Below are positions 1 to 10,779 of a stretch of 64,000 bases of DNA, piece after piece. Origin of the DNA: Collariella sp. IMI 366227 (Eukaryota; Ascomycota; Sordariomycetes; Sordariales; Chaetomiaceae); the NCBI GenBank assembly GCA_027946355.1, contig JAPEUS010000007.1, forward strand, positions 248,001 to 312,000, in the 5' to 3' direction. The position numbers and the translations under genes are program-made. The notes beneath the pieces were generated by a model. That model made no database searches and was not told where the DNA came from. It saw nothing but the letters and a program-made list of their open reading frames with translations. Every line of letters starts with the position of its first letter. The stretch's first letter is position 1.

Positions 1-56
1 CCCCATGCGCGGGCCATAATGCAATGCTGAACCGAATGAAAGAAGAAAGGATACGG

Positions 57-2025
57 TTATAGCTCATCCGGTCTCACCCGCTCGAATTTCCATGTTCTGG
101 GTGAGACAGGCAGGCCGAGAAAGTCTTGCCATAGCCGCTGCAGCTCTGACATGAGCATGTGCCACCTAAATGACCAATTAGCAGCGCATCCATGACGAAG
201 TTTATACAGGGGGATCAAAACATACAGCGCTAGTGGAAAGTCCACCCAGCTTTTGATGACATGCCTCAACGCCTTCATGACCTTCTCAAACTCCGCATTG
301 AACTCATCTTGAGCCGTCCGGTTTTGGTACTCCGATTCCTCCTCCTTGTCCTCCTCATCGGCTGCTTCGGATGTACCAGGAATGATAGCATGGCGCGGCT
401 TCTTCGCCCGGTCGGGGATGACGTCGGCCTTCGCCTCCTTGACGCTCTCCTCCACCTTGTTGGCGGCCTCGCGCTGCTCAACCATCTCCCTGAATTTCTG
501 GATCGCATTCAAGCTGCTGCCCAGCCGCGCGTACGTGTTGAAAAGAGCGACCAGCTCAGTGCGCTTCAGAGCAGGAACCTCGGCGTTGGGGTTGTTGTCA
601 AACTCAAAGAGCACCTTGAGCGCTGTCCCGTAGCCGGCCGTCTGCAGCTTGCCCCAGAGGCGGCACTTGTCGCAGCCAACGCAGTCCATCAGACGGCTGA
701 CGTTGCGGAAGCGGTTGCGGAAGTCCTCCTTCAGAGACGGGCCCTCGCCGTTCTTGAACATCAGGCTCTCGTCGAAGATCTGGGGCACGCTGGCCGCCTT
801 TTCGGTAACCGACATGACCTTGGCGCGAGTGACCGCGTCTTGCGCGGGATCGCCCAGGCAGAAGGTGTAGTCCTGTTGCTGCGAGAGGTATGGACCGAGT
901 TTGGCGACGGCGCGGGTGAGGAGCGCGTAGTTGAAGTAGAGATTGCTGATCCGATCCGGGAATTTGTGGAGACGGCCGATGTAGCAGCCGACGTTTGGCT
1001 GCCATTGCCCAGTTGTCTGGTTGAGAAAGTCCCAGCACAAATGCGTCGAGATGCTCGCGTGCATGCCGGACATGACTCTGTAGAACACGCGCTTCTCGAG
1101 ACATTCGTCCTCATGCTCTAGGCCCGTCTTGGCGACGAACGGAGTAAGCGGGTTGTGTTGCCGCTGCTGCTCAAGCACGTGCTGCCGGCCGGCGGCCTCG
1201 ATCACGGCCTTGAAGTCCATCGCGGCCGGTCCCTGGGGCTTTGTGCTTTGACCAAGCGCTGCTGAGTGGGGAAACGAGCTCTTTTGGAAGCAGTTCTCAC
1301 GGTAGACCGCGTCCCAGACCTGCTTGGCGCCGTCGCCGGCATAGCCAGTGAAGCGCTCCGGGTTGCGAACCAAGCTCACGTAATCTCCCTTAGAGGTCGC
1401 GCTCTCGTCCTCGGGGACGCAGTAGTCACGATCGTCGCATTCGTCGTCGTATTCCACCACGCAGCTCTCCCCGACATTCTCCCCCAACGCTCCCTGCAGC
1501 GGTCGCTGCGGCTGTGCCTTCTGAATTTTCTTGCCGGGGTGTCTCACATGCGGGCCTTCCAACTTTCCCAGCTCGCTGGCCCGCCACACGAGCGGGATGT
1601 CCTCCTCGTTGTCGAGCGTCTCGACGGCGCAGGCGATGTTGCCACACATGCCATTCTCGTCGTTCCAGAAGGGGCACTTCTTGTGAAAGAGGTTTACCCT
1701 GTAGTGGGAAAAAAAGTCGGTCGTCTGGGTGAGGTCGTCAAGAGCCGGCTTGACGTTGCGGTTTAACCGCTCGAGGGTCGAATATGAAGCGCATGCGTCA
1801 CCGACGATGGCTTTGGGTGAGATCTGCCAGAGGGGGCTGTTAGAACGGAGGATGCGAAGCTAGGCCCCTGATGAGGCAGCACCGAGAGGCGCAAAAAAGG
1901 CAATTAGACTGTGAATAGCGTACTGCGCATGCATCTTGTGAAGCAGAGTCGTTTCCCTCGCACTGGACCTGCGGAGCCCACAGAGCGAACACCGACAGGT
2001 AGAAGAGGCGAGCTGCCCCTTTCAT
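57..2025 (-). CDS. ERO1: ER oxidoreductin 1 (Ero1 thiol oxidase)
   Basis: Ero1 is an FAD-dependent ER-lumen oxidase that passes disulfides to protein disulfide isomerase. There are two exons, 1924-2025 and 57-1823, joined across a 100-nt GT-AG intron, giving 622 aa. Exon 1 encodes a signal peptide (MKGAARLFYLSVFALWA) and the first cysteines. Exon 2 continues with ISPKAIVGDACASY. It holds the acidic shuttle cysteine region CDDRDYC near residue 162, the block NPERFTGYAGDGAKQVWD, and the active-site cluster CVGCDKCRLWGKL near residue 415. All are hallmark Ero1 features. The C-terminus ends in RPDEL, which resembles a weak ER-retrieval tail. A UPRE-like site lies about 540 bp upstream. The start is the only ATG ahead of a signal peptide. 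Identification is very secure; whether PDEL works is unknown. Confidence 0.96.
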
Positions 2026-2988
2026 TGTGGTTGCGGCTGGTCGTCGTTTTGTCGGGGTGTTAGGTCAGAGCCTGCGTCGGCGCACACAAAGGCGCGGGCT
2101 TGTTGCTGTATGGTGTACGTGGAGGTCTGGTTCAGTCTTGGGATAATTCCCGAGACCTGGCTTGAAACGTCGGAGCAAGATCCTCCAGATCGGTGTCAAT
2201 GCCTCTCAATGGTCTCAATGACGACCCCAAGAGGACATTTGGCGATAAGTGTCTTATCGAGCGGGACCTTCGCTAAGGTGCTGGGGTTGAGTGGGTTCTT
2301 GAAGGCTTGGCGGTTTTGGAAATACAAGCGAGGTACGTCGCGAAGATTCGCATGCGAGTCTCTAGTCAAAGAAAATATCCAACGCAAAATGTTGAAAGAA
2401 AGAATTGAGCTTGTTGTTTGGCCAGCTCCATGGCTGGATCTGGGCGACGTCGGCCTGGCCGCTGGCTGATTAATAAAGGGACAGAGGCGACGGAGGTGGC
2501 CTCTGCGAGAAACGGGAAATCTGTCCAGAACAAAGATCAGCAGATGCTGGATTGCCGACCGAACGACACGCTGCACGTTGATTGCTTTCGGTGGCTCAAA
2601 CCCAGTTCCGCCAAAGCCTGTCCCGATGGAACTACCTCCTTCTTCAACGCTCGACAACAACTCTCAACGAGGTCCCGATGGCTTTCCCATCTATTAGTAC
2701 GGTTCTTGTCCCCCCATGCTGTATGAGCCGGTGACCACACAGTATCCCACCCATCCCACGGGTTACGACGCTGCGTGAGAGCCGGGTCTTAGTTCAGACC
2801 GAGTTCGTCGAGTAGAGATGAAAGCCGGGCCATGCGCCGAGACTCGCAATGCGCTAAGTGGCCCTCGTAACGTGCATTGTAATCATACAGTAAGTGACGG
2901 TCGCTATGCGGTCGTAAGAGTCATGCTAGTCGAGAACGCCGTATGTTCTCAACCTTCCAGATTTTTCCTTTTTTGCTCGCCAACCAGC
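2026..2988. other. Intergenic: ERO1 promoter and CKS1 3' flank
   Basis: No gene could be supported on either strand. It holds the ERO1 promoter, including the UPRE-like site, and the 3' side of CKS1. Small open frames here have no conserved motif and no splice logic. Confidence 0.6.
2564..2573 (-). promoter_or_regulatory. Candidate unfolded-protein response element (UPRE)
   Basis: Read on the minus strand, which is the ERO1 orientation, the bases are CAGCGTGTCG. This contains the CAGCGTG core that the bZIP factor Hac1 binds in yeast UPREs. It lies about 540 bp upstream of the ERO1 start codon. ERO1 is a classic UPR target, so the context fits, but a single short match can occur by chance. 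Confidence 0.4.
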
Positions 2989-3540
2989 TCACTGCGGAGG
3001 TTGGTAGTCCAGAGGCCGCCTATTTGAGGGTTAGCTGTTGTTCTGGCGCCGTCGGGTTTGGAACTGTATCGCTTACTTGAAGAGCAGGATATGCGGCTCC
3101 GGTTCATGAACTTCGTAATGCTCCCAACCAAGACTCTGTACGTGTGTTAGCTCTGCTAGCCACAAAAGAAAAAAAAAAATATATATATATATATATTTTT
3201 CAGCGGAGCGCACCTGTGTGATTCCCATACCCCGCCATTCCTCCTCCCACAGGAGCTTCAAGGTACCCTTGGACTTGTCGTGGTACTCGGAAGGAATGGC
3301 TTTCAGCATGGCCTTTGGCAGCTGAACATGCCGGTACTCGAACTCGTCGTCGGAATATCTAGCGTAGGTTAGCACTGACGACTAAGAAAACAAACCCCTT
3401 GTTTAGGCGGCGAAATACCTGGTGGAATAATGTATCGAGTCGATAAATTCGTCCAGGCGCATGCGCTCGTCATCGTTCAGCGGCCGCGGAACGCGGTTGC
3501 GGCGGCTGGTGTCAATGCCCATCTGCTGCGGAGAGGCCAT
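2989..3540 (-). CDS. CKS1: Cyclin-dependent kinase regulatory subunit Cks1
   Basis: Small adaptor that binds CDK1 and docks phosphorylated substrates during the cell cycle. Four exons (3419-3540, 3214-3358, 3077-3135, 2989-3019) with GT-AG introns of 60, 78 and 57 nt give 118 aa. The frame runs IDSIHYSTRYSDDEFEYRHV, then LLWEEEWRGMGITQSLGWE, then the hinge HEPEPHILLFKRPLDYQP. These include the basic and tryptophan residues of the phosphate pocket and the HxPEPH beta-hinge of the Cks family. The last exon is only 31 nt; without it the protein would stop at LLFK. The start chosen is the ATG before ASPQQMGID. A second ATG six codons later is possible. No ATG lies in frame further upstream. It is divergent from RSC4. 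Confidence 0.95.
3179..3196. repeat. (AT)n microsatellite in CKS1 intron 2
   Basis: An A-run followed by about nine AT units and a short T-run lies inside the second intron of CKS1. It is simple sequence and probably length-variable between strains. Confidence 0.9.
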
Positions 3541-3868
3541 CTCGTCGGCTTCAGAGTCGTCCGATTCCGACTCGCGCGTCCAAGATGTGCTGTGCTGCAA
3601 GGTAGACGGCGGCGGCGGCCGTCAGTCGACGCGCTTGGTCGTGATAGTCGGCCACGGCTGGGTATTGGCAGGCGGGTCGCGCGGTTGGGCGTCTGCGAGA
3701 TTGTTTGGCGTCGCGCAATGCGCTGTTCCAGGTCAGGGCGCGGGAAGGTACGTGGGCGGGGTAGGGTCGATGGAGGTGGTCTGCTGCCCAGTCGAAAGGC
3801 TCAGTAGTCCCCCCGTTTTGAACGCGAAACTTGAACTTCTGTCACACCTTGCCTGATTGCGGCGCGCT
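3541..3868. promoter_or_regulatory. Divergent promoter between CKS1 and RSC4
   Basis: A 328-bp spacer separates the two start codons, so both genes must be driven from it. It is GC-rich and has no obvious TATA box or recognised cell-cycle element. Confidence 0.6.
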
Positions 3869-6470
3869 ATGGACAATAAACGCAAGGCCGGGAGCTCGAC
3901 GGTTGCCGATTTCGCGGATGGTGATGATCGAGCTGCGAAGCGACAGAGGGTGCCTGGTGTAAGTTGCTTTGCTAGTTTTTGCCTCTTGAAGTTCTTTCAA
4001 TGTACGCTTGGTCCGAGCGTCTATGCCGTTTTGTTATCGCCCGTATCGATTAGAGCAGTCGTTCTGAAAGCTTGCGGTGCGCGCAATCGCTTCTCGCTCT
4101 CCCGGCTTCACCAGACCCGAACTTCCTTGACCACAAAGGCAGGGTGGGCTAACAGGAAGTGCAGCAACCCTCCGATTATAACCTGTTGCATGGCGAGACC
4201 AGCGAGTCTACGACCGCCTACGGCCTACACTTCCTCGACACAATTCGAAGGACGAAGGACAAGAGGTGGGTTTGACTTGCGCTGCGTTGCGCCGCGGACT
4301 GATCGCGCGCGCGCGTCCTGCTGGCTCCCTTACAATTCTTCGCCGTTGCCGTACTGACATTTGGACCGACACAGCGGTCGTCTTGTCGCGAACTACTTCG
4401 AGACCCTCCTCCCGCACGAGTCGAACCCGGAATACTACGACCGCATCCGCATGCCAATCTCGCTGGAAATCATCGAGCGCAAACTCCACAACCACGAGTT
4501 CAAAGATCTGTCGGAACTCGAGAGCTACTTTAAGCGCATGGTGACGAATGCGAAAGAGTACTACTCCAAGAATAACGAAATCTTCGAGGATGCTGAGCGT
4601 GTACGGAAAGCTCTGAGCAATTACATGACCAAAACCAACCCCGCATACAAACTCAACCCAAAGTACAGTTGTCAAGCAACGCCATTTCCCGACAACATGC
4701 AATCCGAGTCTGAGGAACATATGGCGCGGCGCGTCGAGGCCGAAGCCTCAGTGGCCGAAGACAGGGATATCGGAGGAGAGGAAGATGCCCAAGGCGAGGA
4801 AGAAGATGTCGTGGGCGATGAGGATGACCGCGACGAAAAAGAGGACGGGACCTCGACCAAAATTGTTCTCAAGAGGAAGGGGTCGGCCAGGCCTGCCAGT
4901 GCCAGGGCTGAGTCAGAACAGGCCAAGAAGCCGGACAGGAGCGGGCGGGTTAAGGCAGATCACGAGTACGAGGGTGTGCCCTACAAAGGACTGTCTTTTC
5001 AAGAAGCCCAGGAAAAGGTTGTTGAGGAGCTGATTCGAAAGCCGGATGGATCGTACGTCTCGCACCCACTCATGCTTGCAAATGCTGTTCAAGCTAATCA
5101 ATCCGCAGGGATCCGTATTTCCTGGACTTTATCAACCTCCCGCCGCGCAGCTACAAGGATTACTTTGCCGTCATCACATCTCCTTTGTCTCTGAAAGGCT
5201 TGCAGAAACTCATCAAGGGCATTCACGGCCGACAGCCCGCAACTGGCATCAGCGACTTCAAGACTTGGGCAGCCTTGGAAGAGAAAGCGAGCCTTCTCTG
5301 GACCAACGCCCATTTCTACAACGAGGAAGGGAGCCTCATTCATACTCTGGCGACGGATCTCAAGGTATGGCGCTGTTCTCGTCTTGTGGATAATTTATAA
5401 GAGCTGACAGCAATCCACTTAGAAATGCTTTGAGAAAGAGCTCAACGAGGCAAAGGCCGTCGTTCAAGAGCCGCCGCAGCCAAAGATCAAGCTGAAGATG
5501 GCACCTGGCCAAGAGACACCGGTGGTTGGTTCAAAGAAAATCACCATCCATGTAGGGGGATCAAGAGGCAGCACGACTGCGTCGCCAGCGCCGCAGAGTG
5601 GCCCGATGGGCACTGCAGCTCGCCCTGATTTCCCCACGAGCGGCAACCAAAGCTTTCCTCCCGCAGCGGCCACGACCAGCACCATTTCACAGGTTGATCC
5701 CAAAGCGCTAGCTCCTACCGCAGGACCTCCGCCCCCAGCTGCTTCTAGCGGTGTGGCTGGCGCTGTGCCTCAACAAACTCCTTCAGCGTTCCCGCGGCCG
5801 AACGGCAACTTGAAAGGTCCCGCTGGAGCTAATGCCCCGAACGGCATGACGGCGCCAGTTCAGAACTTCCAGCAGCCCCCTCCCGGCCACCAGCTGCAAA
5901 ATGGCCGTCCAGCTCCAGCACCGGCGCCGCAACCCGTGTCGCTCATCTACGACTTCAAGTACCGCGCGCCTGGCAGAGGTATATCTCATGTCATGTCAGG
6001 TTATCCAAAATAAAAATATGATGCTAACGTTTACTTCAGGCCTCGCCGATTCCCTGATGCCGAGCATCTTGCTTCGGACACATCCTAACGTGGCGATGGA
6101 CCACAGGCTCAGACTCGAATTCCCGGCGCACCCGAAGGAAGCGCACCAGAACCTTACAATGCACATCCCGGGCCAACACAGCCGGCTGCAGCTCATTCCA
6201 CGCCTGGCGGCGTTTGAGCAACAGGGTCGGGCCTACCGGCTGTTTGTCAACATCAATGGCCAGATGGTCGGCCGTGCGACCCCGCTGCCTGTCCCGGATG
6301 ACCCGCTGCCAGCGAACGCCATCGTCTTCGACTTGGTGTTGCAGCCCATGACGAACATCATCACTGTCACCGTCATTGCTGCCCTGCCCAAGGGGCAGAG
6401 GCTGCCGAACGGTGCCGATTGTGAGGTGGAGAAGTTGGTCCTGAACGCTCAACTTATGCGCGTGTATTAG
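3869..6470 (+). CDS. RSC4: RSC chromatin-remodelling complex subunit Rsc4 (tandem bromodomain)
   Basis: Nuclear subunit of the RSC nucleosome remodeller that reads acetyl-lysine on histone tails. Six exons (3869-3958, 4165-4265, 4375-5052, 5109-5364, 5423-5978, 6040-6470) give 703 aa and stay in frame throughout. After a short basic N-terminus with KAGSS and RAAKRQR, a first bromodomain covers about residues 40-150 (ANYFETLL, NAKEYYSKNNEIFEDAE, with the acetyl-lysine Asn). An acidic linker follows. The second bromodomain covers about 265-375 (DPYFLDFINLPP, NAHFYNEEGSLIHTLA). A Pro/Ala-rich low-complexity stretch comes next. The C-terminal folded domain begins near SLIYDFKYRAP and ends LNAQLMRVY. 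Two bromodomains plus this C-terminal domain fit Rsc4 rather than Rsc1/2, which carry a BAH domain. Exon 1 is short (30 codons) but starts at a clear ATG. Confidence 0.9.
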
Positions 6471-7156
6471 GCTGTTGATCTCTATGGCGCCGTTGTCAGT
6501 TGTGGGGGGGATTACAGTATGTATTACGCCTCGATTTGTCTTTCTTTGTTGGTCACTGTCTGGATCTATGAAAAAGCTGGGGAGGCTACGATGGCGCAGC
6601 TGGTTAGGTACCGGCGTTTAGGGGAGTCTATCGGCTCTTTATGCGCAGCATCGCTTGCAGGCTGGTATTTGTTAGGAGTGTCTGTGTGGGGTATTGTTGT
6701 AAAGTTATTTTTACACTGCACGGCTGTGCATGACAACTGGAATGCCAGTTGTCCGAGTTGCATGCTTGAAACTATGCCCATTTAGGGTACTCTTCTGTTT
6801 CTAACTCCGGCGTTTGCTCTTTGTTCTCTCTGTAGTGAGGTACGAGTCCTTCCCACTCCGTCGAGCCGAGTTCCTTTGTTTGCACAAAGCCTCACTTTCC
6901 GAACTCAGCACAACGAGGCTTCTTTGTGAGCAGTCTCAAGTATTACATCAAACTGATTGTACAATTGTTTTGGCCTTTCTCTCTTTCCACAATGTGACAG
7001 ATTGTTCCCCCCTCAAGAAGATGGTTAGGTTCATGGTGCAATAGCCCCTGACAAGTCTTCGACCATCTGTGCTGAACAACCACATCCAAAAGGTCCAGCA
7101 ACAACAACGACAACAACAAAGCACCACCCACCCCACCCCTTATTTCCGGCAGCGCA
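6471..7156. other. Intergenic: RSC4 3' flank and promoter of the next gene
   Basis: No supported gene. The last 120 bp before the next ATG are rich in CAACAA and CACC repeats, typical of a fungal 5' leader. Confidence 0.6.
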
Positions 7157-9193
7157 ATGTCCGAGGACACCGACCTCCAGCTCCGCGGCGGCTCCTGTGC
7201 TGACGGCGGCAGGTACAACCCCAACTTCGCCCGCACCGCCCCCCTCTCCGGTTTCCGATTTCGCCGCAACAACCATGAGCCTCAATCCCAACCCGCACAA
7301 GACCCCAACTGGGTCTCGCCCAAAGGGTACGAAGTCATCCCCAAAGACCCGCTGTACAATAAGCGCGTCAGATTGCTCGGCATCATCGAGAGCCTCCTGC
7401 GCCCGGCTTCAACAGCCACCGGCGCCGAAAGCACGGCTGCCTGGCTCGGCCTGAAAGACCTTGGCGGCGGGCGCGGGCTCGATGAGTTGACCAGCGGCAA
7501 CTGGCGGCCTGTCAGGACGAGGTTTGACGTGCACTGGCCGCTGGGGCATGGGGAGGTGGGTAGCGAGTGGTACGAGATGCTATACTCGCATCTGTATGTG
7601 CGCGTGGGGAAATTTGTGAAGGAGTATTTTGGGTATGGGAATCTGCCTGCAGTTTGGGAGGGTGTTGCAAAGAATTACCCGTGGTTGGACGGCGGGTTCT
7701 CAAAGCAGTTTATGGGGTTTCTTGAGCAGGTTGCGATCCAGGATAATAACATGGGTGGGTGGGATGATTTGTTGGTGAAGAGGTTGCACCGGGAGTTTAT
7801 GGTTACGGGAGTTATTGGGAAGGTTTTGGAGACGTGCGTGTTTGATGATCTGCTGTTTGGGGCCGATACGGCGCAGAAGAGAATGCTCAAGGCGCAGGAC
7901 GAGTGTACCCTTGAGCTGGAAGGTGAGTCTCTGCTTTGCTTGAAGGACCAGAGCACCATATGTAACTCGACTCAGGCCACCAGCGCACCAAACTGCGAGC
8001 TGAGTGCATCCGCACAGTTTTGGGCGACGACCCCCTGACGCCTGACTTCTGGCCATGCGTCGACCAGCATACTCTTCAAGTCATGGCGTTGCTCCTGCCC
8101 ATGGTCAACCTCATGGACAAGCACTTCTCGGACAGCGAGGCCAAGTCGCTGCGGAACATGTACCAAGACCTGCACACCATCGTTGCCGAAGCCGGCTATT
8201 TATCCATCGGCATCCGCCGGTCACGCGACATCTTCCGGCTCTCGTCGCCATTCCTGGGTGAGGCCTGGGACAACGACCAGCAGCATGTTGATGACGCCAT
8301 CTACAACGCTTCCAGGTTTGCGAGCGATGTAGCCGACGCGGCCGCCGAGAGAGTATGGCGGGCGGAGCATGACCGGCGGCAGAAAGGACATGCCCAATCT
8401 GAAACAATACTCAGCGCGGCCTTAAACGGCTTGAAAGCCGTTCAAGCACGTGTCATGGGCCGGACAAAGGATGCCGAGGCCAGCGACCATTGGTACCCCC
8501 CTTCCCGACTAGCCAAAGTCCAGATCGTCCTATGGCCTCTTTTCCAGCGCTTCGCAACAGTTGGCCCGATCGACCCAGAAACCCGGTATGCCGATGGGGA
8601 GAACGTCACCACCCTCCTCAAGGCCCAGGTGGTGTACTACTCTGGCCGCACCGACGAGCTCGAGGAGCAGGGCAAACATTACCCACCATTGGCAATCTGG
8701 CTGCAACAGAACAGAAAAGAGCGCGTGTGGAACCTCGTCAAGCCGCTGTGCTGGGTTGTGTATGCCGCTGGCGCCTTGCTCCTTCTCTCTTTCCTTGGGC
8801 AGTATAGCTCGATTGCCTCGGCTGTCCTCCAGGTTCTTAAGAATGGGGGTGTTCGGTGTGGTCACTTACATTGCTCGGGAGGTCTTCCTTCTCGTGCTCG
8901 AGGTGCTGATCACCGCCATCACAATCCTCATTGGCATCGCAAAGGGCATAATGTTTGCGGCGTCTGTTATTCGGCACACGTTGAGCACCGTCAGCAGCTT
9001 CACGTGGTATGTCCTTCGGAATGGGTGGGCTTGGAGAAGCAGCGTCCATGACTGGCATCGTCCCACTCTATCCCTTTCCGACATGAGCTGGGCATCGATG
9101 GATGACTTTTCTCGAAATATTTCTGGGGAAATTGTTTGGAAGACGGTCAGCATCCAAGTCCCAGCTGGGTACCATAGACGGGTACAGCTATGA
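7157..9193 (+). CDS. Membrane protein of unknown function
   Basis: I do not recognise this family. Exon 1 is 7157-7922; a GTGAGT...CAG intron follows and exon 2 starts at 7976. The frame then runs through a helical-looking region (PLTPDFWPCVDQHTLQVMA, RRSRDIFRLSSPFLGEAWDN) to a hydrophobic segment near 8745-8815 (CWVVYAAGALLLLSFLG). Around 8845 the coding signal moves by one base into a second strongly hydrophobic segment (GVVTYIAREVFLLVLEV, ITAITILIGIAKGIMFAA), ending at 9193. One extra G in the GGGGG run at 8845-8849 would explain this and give 660 aa. A weak 49-nt intron (8833-8881, GTTCTT...GGGAG) would also restore frame, giving 644 aa. Either way it looks like a soluble N-terminal domain with C-terminal membrane helices. 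The location in the cell is unknown. Confidence 0.7.
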
Positions 9194-9844
9194 GCGTGTG
9201 TATTTTTGGGAATGTAGATAGATGGAATATTGTCCAATGTTTATCACTTCGTTAGCTAGCACAAATCGACTCTACCGATACATACATACGGGTCTCACTC
9301 TGCCGGCTGGTGGTAAGTGGTAGTGTTGTCCTGAACAACAAAGATCGAAACTTGGTACTCTCGTACTGGCACTTCGCGATACTCCCTAAACGAAAAAGAT
9401 GAATGGTGGGAAGAGTTGGAATATTTTAGCCGCAGTATCAATGGCAGAAAGAATATCTCAGTGTATAAATCCAAAATTCAAGGGAACTTCTATCATCTGA
9501 CATTGGATTTCTTGAGGCTTGGAACTGATTGGGTGTGTACTGTGATTTTGGAGAATCTTGGTTTCCATGGTGTTGATGCTGGGTTGTTTAGATCGAAGAT
9601 CGGATGACAGGGTCCAGCATTAGCGTGCTTACATAACCCGCACCAAGTGGATCTCCCCCACATCTGTCACGAACCATGCGCCCAAAATTTTGAGACCGAA
9701 TTTGGATCCCATCCTCACCCATCAAGGTTCCAACGACCAAGGCCACAATGCGATCCCATCCCAGGTAGCCAGCCCAATCCAGTCCCATTACGCAGCCCAT
9801 ACATACGAAACGCATTTCGTGATACATCAACACTCTTAATCACC
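9194..9844. other. Intergenic region upstream of TMA23
   Basis: No supported gene. An open frame runs through the last 200 bp in phase with TMA23, but it starts without conserved sequence and is taken as the 5' leader. Confidence 0.6.
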
Positions 9845-10522
9845 ATGGACGCAGCCGCCCTCCTCAAATCCCAAGGGTGGCGGGGCAAGGGCTTCTCCCT
9901 TCATCCCACCAACAACACGATCGGCCTGTCCAAACCAATCCTCGTTTCTCGCAACACAGACGGCCGCGGCATCGGCCAGAAGCAACACCACACAAGCGAC
10001 CAATGGTGGCTGAACGCATTTGACGAGAAGCTCAAGGGGCTTGACACATCCAAGGGCACCGTTGTTCAGGCGGTAACACAGGGCAAACTGGATGTCATCG
10101 CATCCAGCCAGCCGAATGGGAAATACACTGGTACAAGCGGGCTTTACGCCTGCTTTGTGCGCGGTGGCATGCTCCAGGGCACAGTCGACGACGACGTTGC
10201 AATGAACGAGTCCACCGACGCGACACCTGCGACCTCAGACAGCGATGCTTCTATCTCAAAAATTGAGAAGCGCGGCGAGACCAAGGCGGAGAGAGCAGTA
10301 AGGAAAGCTATGAGGAGGATACGGAAGGCTGAGAAGCTCGCGAGACGGGCTCCCGAGGCCAAGGCAGCACGGAAAGCTGCCAAAAAGGAGTTGAAAAAGA
10401 CAATGAAGGCCAGCGAAACCAGAGAGGAGAGGCGCGCAAGGCGAGTGGAAAGGAGAGCACGGAAGGAGGCCAAGAGGAGGAAACGGGAGAGAGAGGCAGG
10501 AGAAAAGCCCGAGAAGGGATGA
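9845..10522 (+). CDS. TMA23: G-patch nucleolar protein Tma23
   Basis: Small nucleolar G-patch protein linked to ribosome biogenesis in yeast. It is a single exon of 225 aa. The N-terminus carries the G-patch-like block: GWRGKGFSLHPT, then LSKPILVSRNTDGRGIGQK, then QWWLNAFDEKLKGLD. This matches the Tma23/Pxr1-like layout, with KPILV, a glycine-rich turn and a WW pair. The C-terminal third, from about residue 135, is an Arg/Lys/Glu/Ala-rich coiled coil (KAMRRIRKAEKLARRAPEAK) suited to rRNA binding. The start is the ATG of MDAAALLKSQGW; the frame is open further upstream but not conserved. It is convergent with THG1, 257 bp apart. Confidence 0.85.
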   Translation: MDAAALLKSQGWRGKGFSLHPTNNTIGLSKPILVSRNTDGRGIGQKQHHTSDQWWLNAFDEKLKGLDTSKGTVVQAVTQGKLDVIASSQPNGKYTGTSGLYACFVRGGMLQGTVDDDVAMNESTDATPATSDSDASISKIEKRGETKAERAVRKAMRRIRKAEKLARRAPEAKAARKAAKKELKKTMKASETREERRARRVERRARKEAKRRKREREAGEKPEKG

Positions 10523-10779
10523 AGGACTGGAATCGAGGTGTTAGGGTATATTTGCTGTCTCCTGCGCCAGCCGTCCAAGGAACAGCAACAGCATGCGTCC
10601 ACCCCTCCATATTACGGAGCAGTGATATTCGGTCATCACTTAAGGTGACGGCCTCGCTCACGCAGCGTAACATACGCGCATTCGCGAGGTTGCTGAAAAC
10701 TCCTGGACGGCCGGGGGCTGTGGTCAAGGAGGATGGATCGTTGGTTGTTGTGGACCATGACTGATTGTCCAAGCTGGTC

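Noticed and set aside
261..1121. 286-codon frame antisense to ERO1
   Set aside because: Leu/Val/Arg-rich shadow of the ERO1 coding strand with no recognisable domain.
2690..2940. Stretch that looked vaguely like structured RNA or an rRNA relic
   Set aside because: I could not build a tRNA cloverleaf or match any rRNA segment with confidence.
3541..3600. 20-codon N-terminal extension of CKS1
   Set aside because: The frame is open but begins at a non-ATG codon after an AG, and no upstream exon with an ATG was found. The ATG at 3540 was preferred.
8760..8802. 43-nt intron (GTATGC...GGCAG) in the gene at 7157
   Set aside because: It restores the frame but is shorter than typical introns and would remove most of a convincing membrane segment.
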